Part shown: positions 7,973-16,635 of the stretch, piece by piece
Numbering within the stretch: the stretch's first letter is position 1
Layout of the letters: each line of letters begins with the position of its first letter
Assembly: GCA_003599595.1 (NCBI GenBank)
Contig: QZIP01000027.1
Coordinates: forward strand, 1-35,696
Reading direction: 5' to 3'
Source of the DNA: Candidatus Parcubacteria bacterium
Lineage (GTDB): Bacteria; Patescibacteriota; Microgenomatia; Levybacterales; GWA1-39-11
DNA length: 35,696 bases
The notes under the pieces: generated by a model
What the model was told of the DNA's origin: nothing
The model's database searches: none
Seen by the model: only the letters and a program-made list of their open reading frames with translations
Translations under genes and position numbers: made by a program

Positions 7973-8379
7973 TATCTTTCATCAAACAACCAAAAAAATA
8001 GTTTTATTACAGAGTATATTGTAACAGATATTATCACATATGACAAAATCTCATTTGAATAAAAACTTGGAATTGCGAAGCCTGAATAAGATATCCCTGG
8101 AAATTGAAATGAGCCTATTGATAGTTTTGGGTATATTAGAGTAATTATATAAAGCAATATTGCATTTACAACTACTTGAAATAATCCAAATGTTATAGCG
8201 TTGAAAGGAAGAGTTATTATTGAAATGACTGGCCTAATTACATAGTCTGCAAAAGTTATAAAAACCCCAGCAATTAGATAATTCTCATATCCTCCTTGTA
8301 TTTTTAATCCTGTAAGAAGAAGTGAAGCAATGTAAACAGCAATACTTGAAACAAAGATTTTTCTTATCAGCTGTTTCAT
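7972..8379 (-). CDS. Small four-helix membrane protein (Phage_holin_4_2 / PF04020 type)
   Basis: A 135-aa protein with four predicted helices (about 10-28, 33-50, 60-90 and 105-130). It has the signature FADYVIRPVISIITLPFNAITFGLF, which marks the widespread bacterial family Pfam calls holin superfamily IV. Despite the name, family members are mostly ordinary chromosomal membrane proteins of unknown role, and nothing here points to a prophage. It is the first gene of a coupled pair with secG (TAATG overlap). A strong promoter (TTGACA, 18 bp, TAAGAT) ends 6 nt before its ATG, so the message is predicted to be leaderless. Confidence 0.75.
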   Translation of the reverse strand: MKQLIRKIFVSSIAVYIASLLLTGLKIQGGYENYLIAGVFITFADYVIRPVISIITLPFNAITFGLFQVVVNAILLYIITLIYPKLSIGSFQFPGISYSGFAIPSFYSNEILSYVIISVTIYSVIKLFFWLFDER

Positions 8380-8385
8380 AAGTTG

Positions 8386-8415
8386 ATCTTATCAAACTTT
8401 CTTTAATTTTGTCAA
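8386..8415 (-). promoter_or_regulatory. Promoter of the holin-like/secG pair
   Basis: TTGACA (8410-8415), an 18-bp spacer ending in TGA, and TAAGAT (8386-8391) on the minus strand form a near-consensus -35 plus extended -10. The -10 ends 6 nt before the ATG, so the predicted +1 is the A of the start codon. Confidence 0.65.
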
Positions 8416-8491
8416 TTTTAGTTATCGTGAATGAGCTAATGTGAGGGCGATTAGTATTCCGGGTGAGTTTTTGATAAGAAAGCAAATATGT

Positions 8492-9781
8492 TTAAATAAG
8501 AGAGAGCCATTTGCGTCTTAGGATTTTATGGTAAGAGATGGCAAACCTATGTGCTTCATCCCTAATTCTTCTGATCAAATTTAACCCAGGATTGTTTAGT
8601 GGCAGCTTTATTTCTATAAACCCGGCCTTTTTAATATTTTTAATAGCTATTATTTTTTCTTCTTTTTTGGCGATTCCTATTAAGGGAATGTTAAGATTTG
8701 ATTTTGTGATTTCTTCATAAACTGCATTTACCTGCCCTTTCCCTCCGTCTACTATTATGAGATCCGGGGTGTTCCATTCTTTATGTTTTAGTCTTCTTCT
8801 TATCACTTCTTTCATCATTTCATAATCATTTGGTTTGGTATGATATTGAATCTTAAATCTTCTGTAGCTTGATTTATCTGCTTCTCCTTGAATGAATACG
8901 ACCATTGAGCCTGTTGCGTATTGTCCTTGGATATTTGATATATCATAGCATTCTATCCTATTCATTTTTTTTAGGTTTGGATAATGTCCGCAAAGATGTA
9001 ACTTGAGCGATTCAAGTTCAAGGTTTACTTTTTTTTGGTAGAATTGTGGGTCGTCTTCATAGGAGAATGGACTATAAGAGGGGTTTGTTACATAATTTAT
9101 CATGTCTATCTTTTTTTGTATGCCTTGGGCCAATTCAAACTCTTCAGTTTTTATATAACCTGTCTTTTCTTTTTCTAATTCATTTATTACTGTTTCTTTT
9201 TTACCGTTTAAGAATGTTTCTATCTTTCTAATGTTTTTTTTATATTCTTGAATTGTTGCAGGATATACTGATGAACATGGACAAAGACCAATGTGTCCAA
9301 ATAAGCATTTTCTGTTTGGATGATTTTTGACAGACTGATAGGGAAATAGTTTTCTTAATATTTTTAATACTTTTTTTGTTGATATTAAGTCTGGATAGGG
9401 ACCAAAGTATGTAGAGTTATCTTTGTTTAATCTTCTTGTTACTGAAATATACGGTACTTCTGTTTTACAAATCTTAATGTATGGATATGATTTATCATCT
9501 GAAAATTTGAAATTGTATATAGGTTTATGTTTTTTGATTAGATTTGCTTCTAGTAAAAATGCTTCAATCTCTGAAGATACTGAAATATGGTCTATTGAGT
9601 ATATATTTTTCACCAATACGCCTACCTTTGGATCTTTAGAGGAGTTTTTAACAAAATATGAAGCAACTCTTTTTTTAAGATTCTTGGCTTTTCCTATGTA
9701 AATTATCTTTTTTTTATTGTTTTTGAATAAATAGACGCCTGGATTTGAGGGCAAAAGCAAGCGCTGCTGTAATAGTAACAA
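8492..9781 (-). CDS. uvrC: UvrC, excinuclease ABC subunit C, short form without HhH
   Basis: Nucleotide-excision repair endonuclease that makes both incisions with UvrB. An N-terminal GIY-YIG domain (NPGVYLFK, IIYIGKAKNLKKRV) is followed by a cysteine cluster, a UVR motif, and an RNase H-like nuclease domain with its acidic/His residues (IECYDIS, LIIVDGGKGQ, RDEAHRFA). The protein ends about 15 residues after that last motif, so the C-terminal (HhH)2 DNA-binding domain is missing; full-length UvrC is around 600 aa. The cysteine cluster is altered (C-x7-C-P-C, no Cys at the usual upstream position). The start is probably the TTG at 9781, which has GGAGG 8 nt upstream, rather than the GTG at 9790 that overlaps this SD. 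The start lies inside the 3' end of the transglutaminase gene. Confidence 0.9.
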   Translation of the reverse strand: MLLLQQRLLLPSNPGVYLFKNNKKKIIYIGKAKNLKKRVASYFVKNSSKDPKVGVLVKNIYSIDHISVSSEIEAFLLEANLIKKHKPIYNFKFSDDKSYPYIKICKTEVPYISVTRRLNKDNSTYFGPYPDLISTKKVLKILRKLFPYQSVKNHPNRKCLFGHIGLCPCSSVYPATIQEYKKNIRKIETFLNGKKETVINELEKEKTGYIKTEEFELAQGIQKKIDMINYVTNPSYSPFSYEDDPQFYQKKVNLELESLKLHLCGHYPNLKKMNRIECYDISNIQGQYATGSMVVFIQGEADKSSYRRFKIQYHTKPNDYEMMKEVIRRRLKHKEWNTPDLIIVDGGKGQVNAVYEEITKSNLNIPLIGIAKKEEKIIAIKNIKKAGFIEIKLPLNNPGLNLIRRIRDEAHRFAISYHKILRRKWLSLI

Positions 9782-11531
9782 AAATAGCACCTCCTATATA
9801 TATCCGCAAATTATTGGGAACAATGCCAACTTTAAATGATTTATCAAGTACATTTTGTGCGTAAATTATTTTAACTGTATATTCTTGATTTGTCAAAAAC
9901 GGTGTGTTTTTATATGAAAGCTTGTAATTTTTTGTTCCATAGGGAGGGATATCTCCTGTAAGCAAGGATTGAATCTTTGGTTCAAGCTTTGAATATATAT
10001 CTATTTTCTTGTCTTTTAAAATAGAATTTCCGGTATTTGTGACCTTTATGTTTCCTTCTATAGGAAAACCTGATAAATAGAAGTTTTGAAGGTCATTTTT
10101 TACTTCATAAATTTCTTTTATAGAAAAATCTTGTTCTCTTGCAAAAGATATCTCAATGTCTTTTGAATCTGGATTAGTTTTATATCCTCCAGCAGGAACT
10201 GGATAAGAACTGTCTTTACCTTTTATTACAAAAACTATATGTTCTAGATCTAGATCTTCAAAGTAATCCATATTCCCTGTTGTGTTGCCCCATGTCGGAT
10301 CAATCATTATCCATGTTTGTTTTACGTCGTCATAATATTCAGGCCAGGCATGTAGGACATCTTTTATAAGAGAGAGGGGTCTGAGCTTGCTGTTTTGGGT
10401 GTAGGCATACCCCTCTATTGCCCTTGTGGGAATACCTGCGGCTCTTGCAATAGCTACAAAAAGATCTGTAAATTCAAGACAAACAGCATCATTTGTGTTT
10501 TGTAATGATTTTATTGCTCCAAGCCTTTCATTTTCACCGATTGCTTTTTCATAATTATAATTTAGCTTACCAACCACATATTCATATATTTTTTTAGGTG
10601 TTTTTAATTCTTTTGCCAGCTTTTGGATTTGCGGATCTTGTACTTCCCAATATTTATCCTGCTTTGTGTATTGAACTCTTTGCTTGAGCGTTATCTCTTG
10701 TTTTTGAGGATGTGCATTTGTTTTGATTGTTCCTGTCACCTCTATGTCTTTTTTTTCTTGAGGAGAAAGAGAGTATGTTGCTAACCAGTTGCCATCCTCA
10801 TCCTGATAAACATTTTTTGGTGAGTGAGAAATATTATTTATTGTTATATCCTGGTAATTTGTTGTAGGTGGAAGTGCAATTTCTGTTTTTATGGGAAAGA
10901 GGTTAGGGTTTGATATGTGATATGAGATATTGAACTTGTAAAACTGTTTATCTCCAAATGTAATATACGCTCCTGACTCACCAATTTCTTCTTTTGTGAA
11001 TTTATATATAGAGTTTTTCTCATTTAATTTTTTATTTGGCTTTATAAAAGATGGGTTTCCAAAACTATTTGGGGTTATGAGGCTTATATTGTAATCTGTA
11101 AATTCTTCAGGTTTTGAAATACCAGGAATATTTACCTCCCAAATGTTCCCAATTTTTTTAGATATAGAATCTGTATCAAATTTAAAGTAAAAACTATTTA
11201 TGTTGTCTAATCCTACTATTCTTTTTTTGAAGTTAATCTCTACGCTTGTTAAGTCCTCATCTTTTGTAATACTGTATGGAATATCTTCATTGCCGTTGTA
11301 TACTTTGATATTTTTGATGTCTTTTATGCTTAAGCTTATGGTATAGGTGGGGGTGTAATAAAATTGTGTTTTGTTTGTAATTTTTATGTGCTGGGCTACT
11401 TGGGTTTCTCCGTTTTTTAGAACTGTATAAGTAGAATCTGTGCTTATGTCAAATTTTTCATCTGCATAGGCTTTAGTTTGAAAATAAAAAGATATGGAAA
11501 GAAAGAAGGATAAAATTAGGATTTTCTTCAT
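9714..11531 (-). CDS. Secreted, membrane-anchored transglutaminase-like protein
   Basis: About 605 aa. A signal peptide (KKILILSFFLSISFYFQ, likely cleaved after KAYA) is followed by a long beta-rich region (about 25-310). The transglutaminase-like core carries its Cys-His-Asp triad (NDAVCLEFTDLF, DVLHAWPEYY, MIDPTWG, about residues 350-415). A further beta domain and a C-terminal helix (YIGGAIFVTITAALAFAL) with a basic stop-transfer end complete it. Such proteins act outside the cell as cysteine proteases or cross-linking enzymes; which applies is not visible. The ATG at 11531 fits the signal peptide better than the track's TTG at 11537. It sits between uvrA and uvrC on the same strand, and its 3' end overlaps uvrC by 68 bp and carries the uvrC SD. 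That makes it an odd cargo inside a repair operon. Confidence 0.82.
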   Translation of the reverse strand: MKKILILSFFLSISFYFQTKAYADEKFDISTDSTYTVLKNGETQVAQHIKITNKTQFYYTPTYTISLSIKDIKNIKVYNGNEDIPYSITKDEDLTSVEINFKKRIVGLDNINSFYFKFDTDSISKKIGNIWEVNIPGISKPEEFTDYNISLITPNSFGNPSFIKPNKKLNEKNSIYKFTKEEIGESGAYITFGDKQFYKFNISYHISNPNLFPIKTEIALPPTTNYQDITINNISHSPKNVYQDEDGNWLATYSLSPQEKKDIEVTGTIKTNAHPQKQEITLKQRVQYTKQDKYWEVQDPQIQKLAKELKTPKKIYEYVVGKLNYNYEKAIGENERLGAIKSLQNTNDAVCLEFTDLFVAIARAAGIPTRAIEGYAYTQNSKLRPLSLIKDVLHAWPEYYDDVKQTWIMIDPTWGNTTGNMDYFEDLDLEHIVFVIKGKDSSYPVPAGGYKTNPDSKDIEISFAREQDFSIKEIYEVKNDLQNFYLSGFPIEGNIKVTNTGNSILKDKKIDIYSKLEPKIQSLLTGDIPPYGTKNYKLSYKNTPFLTNQEYTVKIIYAQNVLDKSFKVGIVPNNLRIYIGGAIFVTITAALAFALKSRRLFIQKQ

Positions 11532-11547
11532 AAACAATTTATGTTAT

Positions 11548-11572
11548 TCCACATAAGGAGTATCCTTGTGGA
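11548..11572. other. Hairpin between uvrA and the transglutaminase-like gene
   Basis: TCCACATAAGGA and TCCTTGTGGA form a 10-bp stem with a 2-nt bulge and a 3-nt loop in the 59-bp gap after the uvrA stop. No T-run follows in either direction, so it looks like an RNA-processing or stability element, or a protein-binding dyad, rather than an intrinsic terminator. Confidence 0.45.
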
Positions 11573-11596
11573 CATGGTATTGAAAATATAATAATT

Positions 11597-14473
11597 CTAG
11601 AGTTCTTTATTTAAGTATACACCAGTGTAGGAGCTTTTATTACTAGAAATCTTTTTTGGTGATCCTTCTGCAATTACGTAGCCGCCTTCTTCTCCGCCTT
11701 CCGGACCTAAATCTATTATGTGGTCAGAATTTTTTATTACATCAAGGTTGTGCTCAATGACTATAACTGTATTGCCTTTATTAACAAGCTGTCTTAAAAC
11801 TATGATAAGTTTTTCAAGGTCCGCAAAATGGAGACCGGTTGTTGGTTCATCTAATAGATATAGGCTTTGACCATTTCCTCTTTTTGATAGTTCTGCTGCG
11901 AGTTTTATTCTTTGAGCTTCTCCACCTGAAAGAGTTAGTGCTGATTGTCCAAGTTTGATGTATGATAATCCTACTTCTTTTAGAGTAAGCAATTTGTTTG
12001 ATAATCCCTCATGAAATGAAAAGAAATCATAGGCCTCATCTACGCTCATGTTTAAAACTTCAGAAATATTTTTTCCTTCAAACTCAATCTCCAAAGCTTC
12101 TCCTGTATATCTTCTTCCCAAACAGCTTTCACAATCAATGTAAACGTCAGGTAAAAACTGCATTTCAATCTTTAGTTGTCCCTCTCCTTCACAGACCTCA
12201 CATCTTCCACCTTTAACATTGAAGGAAAATTTTCCGGGTCCATATCCTTTAAGTCTTGCCTCACGTGTATTGGCAAAAATATCCCTAATATATGTAAATG
12301 CTCCAGTGTAGGTTGCGGGATTACTTCTTGGAGTTCTACCAATTGGTGACTGGTCAATCATAAAGACTTTTCTTAGGTTTTCATCCCCTTTAATATATGC
12401 AAATTTTCCTGGTTTTTCTTTATGGTATGGATTTTTTCTTTGTGCAATTGCGTGGTATAAAACGTCATTAACAAGAGTTGATTTACCGCTTCCTGAAACT
12501 CCTGTGATGCAAACTAATTGTTTTAAAGGAAAATTAACGGTTAGTTTTTTGAGGTTATGCTCAATAACCCCTGCAAGAGTTATGTATTCTTGTTTTCCTA
12601 TAAGTTCTATTTTTTTTGATGCAATTTTTATTTTCTTTTCTCCAGAAAGAAATGGACCTGTGATGGAGTTTATATCTTTTTTAATTTCTTCTACTGTTCC
12701 TTGAGAGATAATTTTTCCCCCGTGCTCACCTGCTTTCGGCCCAAAATCAAAAATATAATCTGATTCTTCCATCATTTCCTTGTCATGCTCAACAACAATT
12801 ACGCTATTTCCAATATCCCTAAGTCTTTTTAGGGTATTGATAAGTTTTGTATTGTCTCTTGGATGAAGACCAATTGAAGGTTCATCCAAAACGTAAAGAA
12901 CGCCTGATAATCCGCTCCCTATTTGTGAAGCCAGTCTTATTCTTTGAGCTTCTCCTCCTGCGAGCGAATTTGCTTTTCTGGAAAGTGTAAGATAATTTAA
13001 TCCTACGTCTAATAAAAACTTTAGTCTTACCGATATCTCTTTGAGGATAATTTTTGATATTTCTTTTTCTTTGGAACTTAACACCTTTTCAAGATTTTGT
13101 ATAAAATTCAGCAGGTTTAAAATACTAAGATCAGATACTTCAACTATTGATTTGTTGTCAATAGTGACTGACAAAGCTTCTTTTCTGAGTCTTGCACCAA
13201 GACAGCTTTCACAGGTTTTTGGATACATAAATCTTTCAATTTCTTTTTTTATAATTTCAGAGTCTGTCTCTTTGTATCTGCTTGTTAAATCATTTATTAC
13301 TCCTCCAAATGATTCATGTATTTTTGTATTTTCGCCAAATCTGTTTACCCCTGCTACTTCATATCTTTTCTCTCCTGTTCCATACAGTATTATTTCAATT
13401 TGTTCTTTGGATAAATTTTTAATTAGTGCGTCTACTGGAATTTTATTTTCTTTAAAAACTTTTCTTACAGTCCTTGCATACCATGTGTCTCTAAAATATA
13501 TATCTGAATAAGCAAGTATTCCACCTTCTGAAATAGTGAGTTCCGGGTTTAGAACCTGTGATTCATCAATTGTATAAATTATGCCAAGGCCATGACATGT
13601 TTGACAGGCGCCGTATGGGGAGTTGAAGGAAAATAGTCTTGGTTCAATTTCAGACATTGAAATCTTACATTCAGGACATGCAAATTTTTCAGAATATAGA
13701 GTATCTTCAAGTTCTTTTGGTTTGTCAGGAAACTCAAATTCTTTGTCTTTAATTTTTGAAATTATAATTTCCGCATTGCCAAATCCTAGAGCCTGCTCCA
13801 CACTATCTGACAGTCTTTGTTTGTCAAGATTTTTGTCTATTGTTATTCTATCCACAACCAAATCTATTGAGTGTTTGTTTGTTTTTATTAACACAAAGTC
13901 TTCATCTAGGGAAAATATTCTTCCGTCAATTCTAATTCTTTGAAATCCTCTTTTTTTGAGATCTTTGAAAAGATCTGAGTATTCACCCTTTCTTCCCTTA
14001 ACAATTGGTGCAAGAACCATGACTCTTGTAGGTGTAATGCCTGTATATTTTTGAATAATTTCCTGAACAATTTTTTCTTTTGTTGTCTTACTGATTTCTT
14101 TTGTACAGTTTGGGCAATGAGGATGTCCAATTCTTGCAAATAACAGTCTTAAATAGTCATAAATTTCCGTCACTGTCCCGACAGTTGAGCGCGGATTGTG
14201 CGAGGTGCTTTTTTGGTCAATTGAAATAGATGGTGAAAGTCCTTCTATAAAATCTACATCCGGTTTTTTCATCATACCCAAAAACTGACGTGCATATGAT
14301 GAAAGACTTTCTACATAGCGTCTTTGACCTTCTGCGTATATTGTGTCAAAAGCCAATGAACTTTTACCACTGCCTGAAACTCCTGTGAAAACAACAAGCT
14401 TGTTCTTTTGGATTTCAATATCAACGTTTTTTAAATTGTGTTCTCTTGCTCCTTTAACGATAATTTTATCCAT
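11597..14473 (-). CDS. uvrA: UvrA, excinuclease ABC subunit A
   Basis: Damage-recognition ATPase of nucleotide-excision repair. Two ABC modules are complete: the first Walker A (GVSGSGKSSLAFDTIYAEG), a zinc-binding insertion (CPECKISMSE...CQTCHG), and signature/Walker B LAGGEAQRIRLAS...LDEPSIGLHPRDN. The second has GVSGSGKSTLVND, the zinc finger CEVCEGEG...CESCLG, and LSGGEAQRIKLAAELS...LDEPTTGLHFADL. The length of about 958 aa is normal. The track starts at a GTG (14494), but the ATG at 14473 begins MDKIIVKGAREHNLKN, the usual UvrA N-terminus, so I prefer it. A promoter about 110-140 bp upstream overlaps the uvrB terminator. The transglutaminase-like gene and uvrC follow on the same strand. 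Confidence 0.96.
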   Translation of the reverse strand: MDKIIVKGAREHNLKNVDIEIQKNKLVVFTGVSGSGKSSLAFDTIYAEGQRRYVESLSSYARQFLGMMKKPDVDFIEGLSPSISIDQKSTSHNPRSTVGTVTEIYDYLRLLFARIGHPHCPNCTKEISKTTKEKIVQEIIQKYTGITPTRVMVLAPIVKGRKGEYSDLFKDLKKRGFQRIRIDGRIFSLDEDFVLIKTNKHSIDLVVDRITIDKNLDKQRLSDSVEQALGFGNAEIIISKIKDKEFEFPDKPKELEDTLYSEKFACPECKISMSEIEPRLFSFNSPYGACQTCHGLGIIYTIDESQVLNPELTISEGGILAYSDIYFRDTWYARTVRKVFKENKIPVDALIKNLSKEQIEIILYGTGEKRYEVAGVNRFGENTKIHESFGGVINDLTSRYKETDSEIIKKEIERFMYPKTCESCLGARLRKEALSVTIDNKSIVEVSDLSILNLLNFIQNLEKVLSSKEKEISKIILKEISVRLKFLLDVGLNYLTLSRKANSLAGGEAQRIRLASQIGSGLSGVLYVLDEPSIGLHPRDNTKLINTLKRLRDIGNSVIVVEHDKEMMEESDYIFDFGPKAGEHGGKIISQGTVEEIKKDINSITGPFLSGEKKIKIASKKIELIGKQEYITLAGVIEHNLKKLTVNFPLKQLVCITGVSGSGKSTLVNDVLYHAIAQRKNPYHKEKPGKFAYIKGDENLRKVFMIDQSPIGRTPRSNPATYTGAFTYIRDIFANTREARLKGYGPGKFSFNVKGGRCEVCEGEGQLKIEMQFLPDVYIDCESCLGRRYTGEALEIEFEGKNISEVLNMSVDEAYDFFSFHEGLSNKLLTLKEVGLSYIKLGQSALTLSGGEAQRIKLAAELSKRGNGQSLYLLDEPTTGLHFADLEKLIIVLRQLVNKGNTVIVIEHNLDVIKNSDHIIDLGPEGGEEGGYVIAEGSPKKISSNKSSYTGVYLNKEL

Positions 14474-14607
14474 AGTTATCTGGTTGTTGGACACTATTAG
14501 TTTTTTTGATTACACTGGTTTTTTAGTTTTTTGACCTTTAAGGCTATATCTTCGATTTATGAGGATACCGGTAATTTTGCCATCAAAAAATAGTGGCCGA
14601 ATCTATT

Positions 14608-14636
14608 ATTATAGCTTAAATATGAAGCTAAAACAA
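14608..14636 (-). promoter_or_regulatory. uvrA promoter overlapping the uvrB terminator
   Basis: On the minus strand TTGTTT (14631-14636), 17 bp, TATAAT (14608-14613). It predicts a transcript starting near 14601 with a leader of roughly 110-130 nt for uvrA, unlike the leaderless starts nearby. The -35 lies in the T-tract of the uvrB terminator hairpin. Confidence 0.55.
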
Positions 14637-14659
14637 TCACCACGGATGAGTGGATGATT
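14631..14659 (-). terminator. uvrB intrinsic terminator
   Basis: Directly at the uvrB stop codon, the minus strand reads AATCA(T)CCAC-TCATCC-GTGGTGATT followed by GTTTT. This is a 9-bp stem with a one-base bulge, a 6-nt loop and a short T-tract. Confidence 0.6.
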
Positions 14660-16635
14660 TAGTTTCCTTGAACGTATCTAATTTTGTCCCGGAGGAGTGC
14701 GGCGGTTTCAAAGTCTAATAATTTTGCCGCATTTATCATTTCTTTTTTCAGTGTTTTAACAAGCTTTTCTTTTTCATCTGGCAGCAGGATTTCTTTTTCC
14801 ATCAAAGGTTTTATATCATCTATGATTTCATGTTTTTCTATAAGTCTTGCCTTGATTTCTTTTTCTACTGACTGAGGTTTAATATTGTGTTTTTTGTTAT
14901 ACTCTGTCTGCTTTATTCTTCTTCTTTCAACTTCTGCAACCGCTTCTTTGATAGAGCGCGTTATGGTATCTGCATAGAGAATAACTTTTGAGTCTACCCT
15001 TCTTGCAGCACGCCCCATGATTTGGATTAGTGAAGTTCTACTTCTTAAAAAACCTTCTTTGTCTGCATCAAGAATTGCTACAAGGGATACCTCCGGAAGA
15101 TCAAGCCCTTCTCTTAAAAGATTTATCCCAACAATAACATCATATTCACCATTTCTTAATGAATCTAAAATATCCTGTCTTTGCAATGTATCAATTTCTG
15201 AGTGAAGATATGTTACTTTTATTTCCTGTTCTTCAAGATATATAGCAAGATCTTCTGCCATTCTTTTAGTAAGAGTTGTAACTAAAATTCTTTGTTTCTT
15301 TTCAACTGCTTGCCTTATTTCCTCAATTAGGTCTTTAACCTGTCCTTCTGTTTTTCTGATAAAAACCTCCGGGTCTATAATCCCTGTAGGTCTTATGAGT
15401 TGTTCTGCAACATTTTCCTTACCTGATATTTTTATTTCCCATTCATCCGGTGTTGCACTCATATAGATTATTTTGTGAGTTTTTTTATAAAACTCATCAA
15501 ACATTAATGGACGGTTATCATACGCTGAAGGTAGCCGGAAACCAAAATCTATTAACATTTTTTTCCTGGCTTTATCGCCGTTATACATTCCTCTTATTTG
15601 TGGAATTGTCATATGAGACTCGTCCACTATAAGAAGCCAATCCTTAGAAACTGCTTCAAAGTATTCAAGCAAGGAATGAGGTGATTCTCCTGGCTTCCTA
15701 CCATCAAAATACCTTGAGTAATTTTCTATTCCATTAACATATCCAAGCTCTTTAATCATTTTTAGGTCATATTCTGTTCTTTTCATTAATCTTTCTGCTT
15801 CCAGAGGATTTCCAGTTTTTTTTAATTCTTGATATCTTTCTCTCAACTCTTGTCTTATAGCCTTAAAAACATCTTCATAATATGTTTTTTGGGTTATGTA
15901 GTGCTTTGCGGGGTAAATAATGATTGTTTCCAATTGGCTAATTAACTCTCCTGATATTGGGTGAACTTTTTCAATTCTTCTTATTGTTTCTTGGTCAAAT
16001 ACGAGCCTTACTACTGTATCTTCATATGATGGAGAGATTTCTATTATTTCACCTTTAACCCTAAATGTTCCTCTTTTGAAGTTATAATCGCTTCTTAGAT
16101 ACATTAGATCCAGAAGTCTGTCAAATAGATCGTTTCTTTGAATTTTTTCTCCAGGTTTTAATGGCAAGATAATTTTTCCATACTCTTGAGGAGACCCCAG
16201 ATTGTAAATGGCAGAAACTGATGCAACAACAATGGTGTCTGACCGGGTTAAAATATTTGTAGTTGCTGCCAGTCTAAGCTTGTCTATTTCTTCATTAATT
16301 TCAGTTTCTTTTGAAATATAAGTATCTGTTTGAGGAATATATGCTTCGGGCTGATAATAGTCATAGTAAGATACAAAGTATGAAACGGCATTGTTGGGGA
16401 AAAAGTCCCTTAATTCCTGGTAAAGCTGAGCAGCAAGAGTTTTATTGTGGGAAATAACAAGAGTTGGACGGTTGATGTTCTCTATAACGTTTGCAGCGGT
16501 AAATGTTTTTCCACTACCTGTAACACCAAGCAGTACCTGATTTTTAACTCCTTTCTTTATTCCGCGGATCAGTTTTTCTATTGCATGCGGTTGGTCGCCG
16601 GTTGGCTTGTATTTTGAGCTCAACTTAAAATCCAT
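14659..16635 (-). CDS. uvrB: UvrB, excinuclease ABC subunit B
   Basis: DNA-damage verification helicase that receives DNA from UvrA and recruits UvrC. At 658 aa it has all the expected parts: Walker A GVTGSGKTFTAANVI (about 39-53), the beta-hairpin YYDYYQPEAYIPQTDTYISK that inserts between strands, DESH (Walker B), helicase motifs V/VI (VGINLLREGLDLPEVSLVAI, QIMGRAARR), and a C-terminal UVR motif (LKKEMINAAKLLDFETAALLRD) that would contact UvrC. The start gives MDFKLSSKYKPTGDQPHAIEKL, the normal N-terminus. An extended -10 (TGATAAAAT) ends 6 nt before the ATG and no SD is present, so a leaderless transcript is likely. It is divergent from lexA across 147 bp, the natural place for SOS control, though I see no known SOS-box consensus. 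Confidence 0.97.
   Translation of the reverse strand: MDFKLSSKYKPTGDQPHAIEKLIRGIKKGVKNQVLLGVTGSGKTFTAANVIENINRPTLVISHNKTLAAQLYQELRDFFPNNAVSYFVSYYDYYQPEAYIPQTDTYISKETEINEEIDKLRLAATTNILTRSDTIVVASVSAIYNLGSPQEYGKIILPLKPGEKIQRNDLFDRLLDLMYLRSDYNFKRGTFRVKGEIIEISPSYEDTVVRLVFDQETIRRIEKVHPISGELISQLETIIIYPAKHYITQKTYYEDVFKAIRQELRERYQELKKTGNPLEAERLMKRTEYDLKMIKELGYVNGIENYSRYFDGRKPGESPHSLLEYFEAVSKDWLLIVDESHMTIPQIRGMYNGDKARKKMLIDFGFRLPSAYDNRPLMFDEFYKKTHKIIYMSATPDEWEIKISGKENVAEQLIRPTGIIDPEVFIRKTEGQVKDLIEEIRQAVEKKQRILVTTLTKRMAEDLAIYLEEQEIKVTYLHSEIDTLQRQDILDSLRNGEYDVIVGINLLREGLDLPEVSLVAILDADKEGFLRSRTSLIQIMGRAARRVDSKVILYADTITRSIKEAVAEVERRRIKQTEYNKKHNIKPQSVEKEIKARLIEKHEIIDDIKPLMEKEILLPDEKEKLVKTLKKEMINAAKLLDFETAALLRDKIRYVQGN

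Noticed and set aside
7972-8379. Phage holin implying a prophage
   Set aside because: The PF04020-type family is widespread in bacterial chromosomes; no other phage gene is present and the gene is coupled to secG.
8285-8485. 66-aa minus-strand ORF after uvrC as a split HhH domain
   Set aside because: Its sequence has no helix-hairpin-helix pattern and overlaps the holin-like gene and its promoter.
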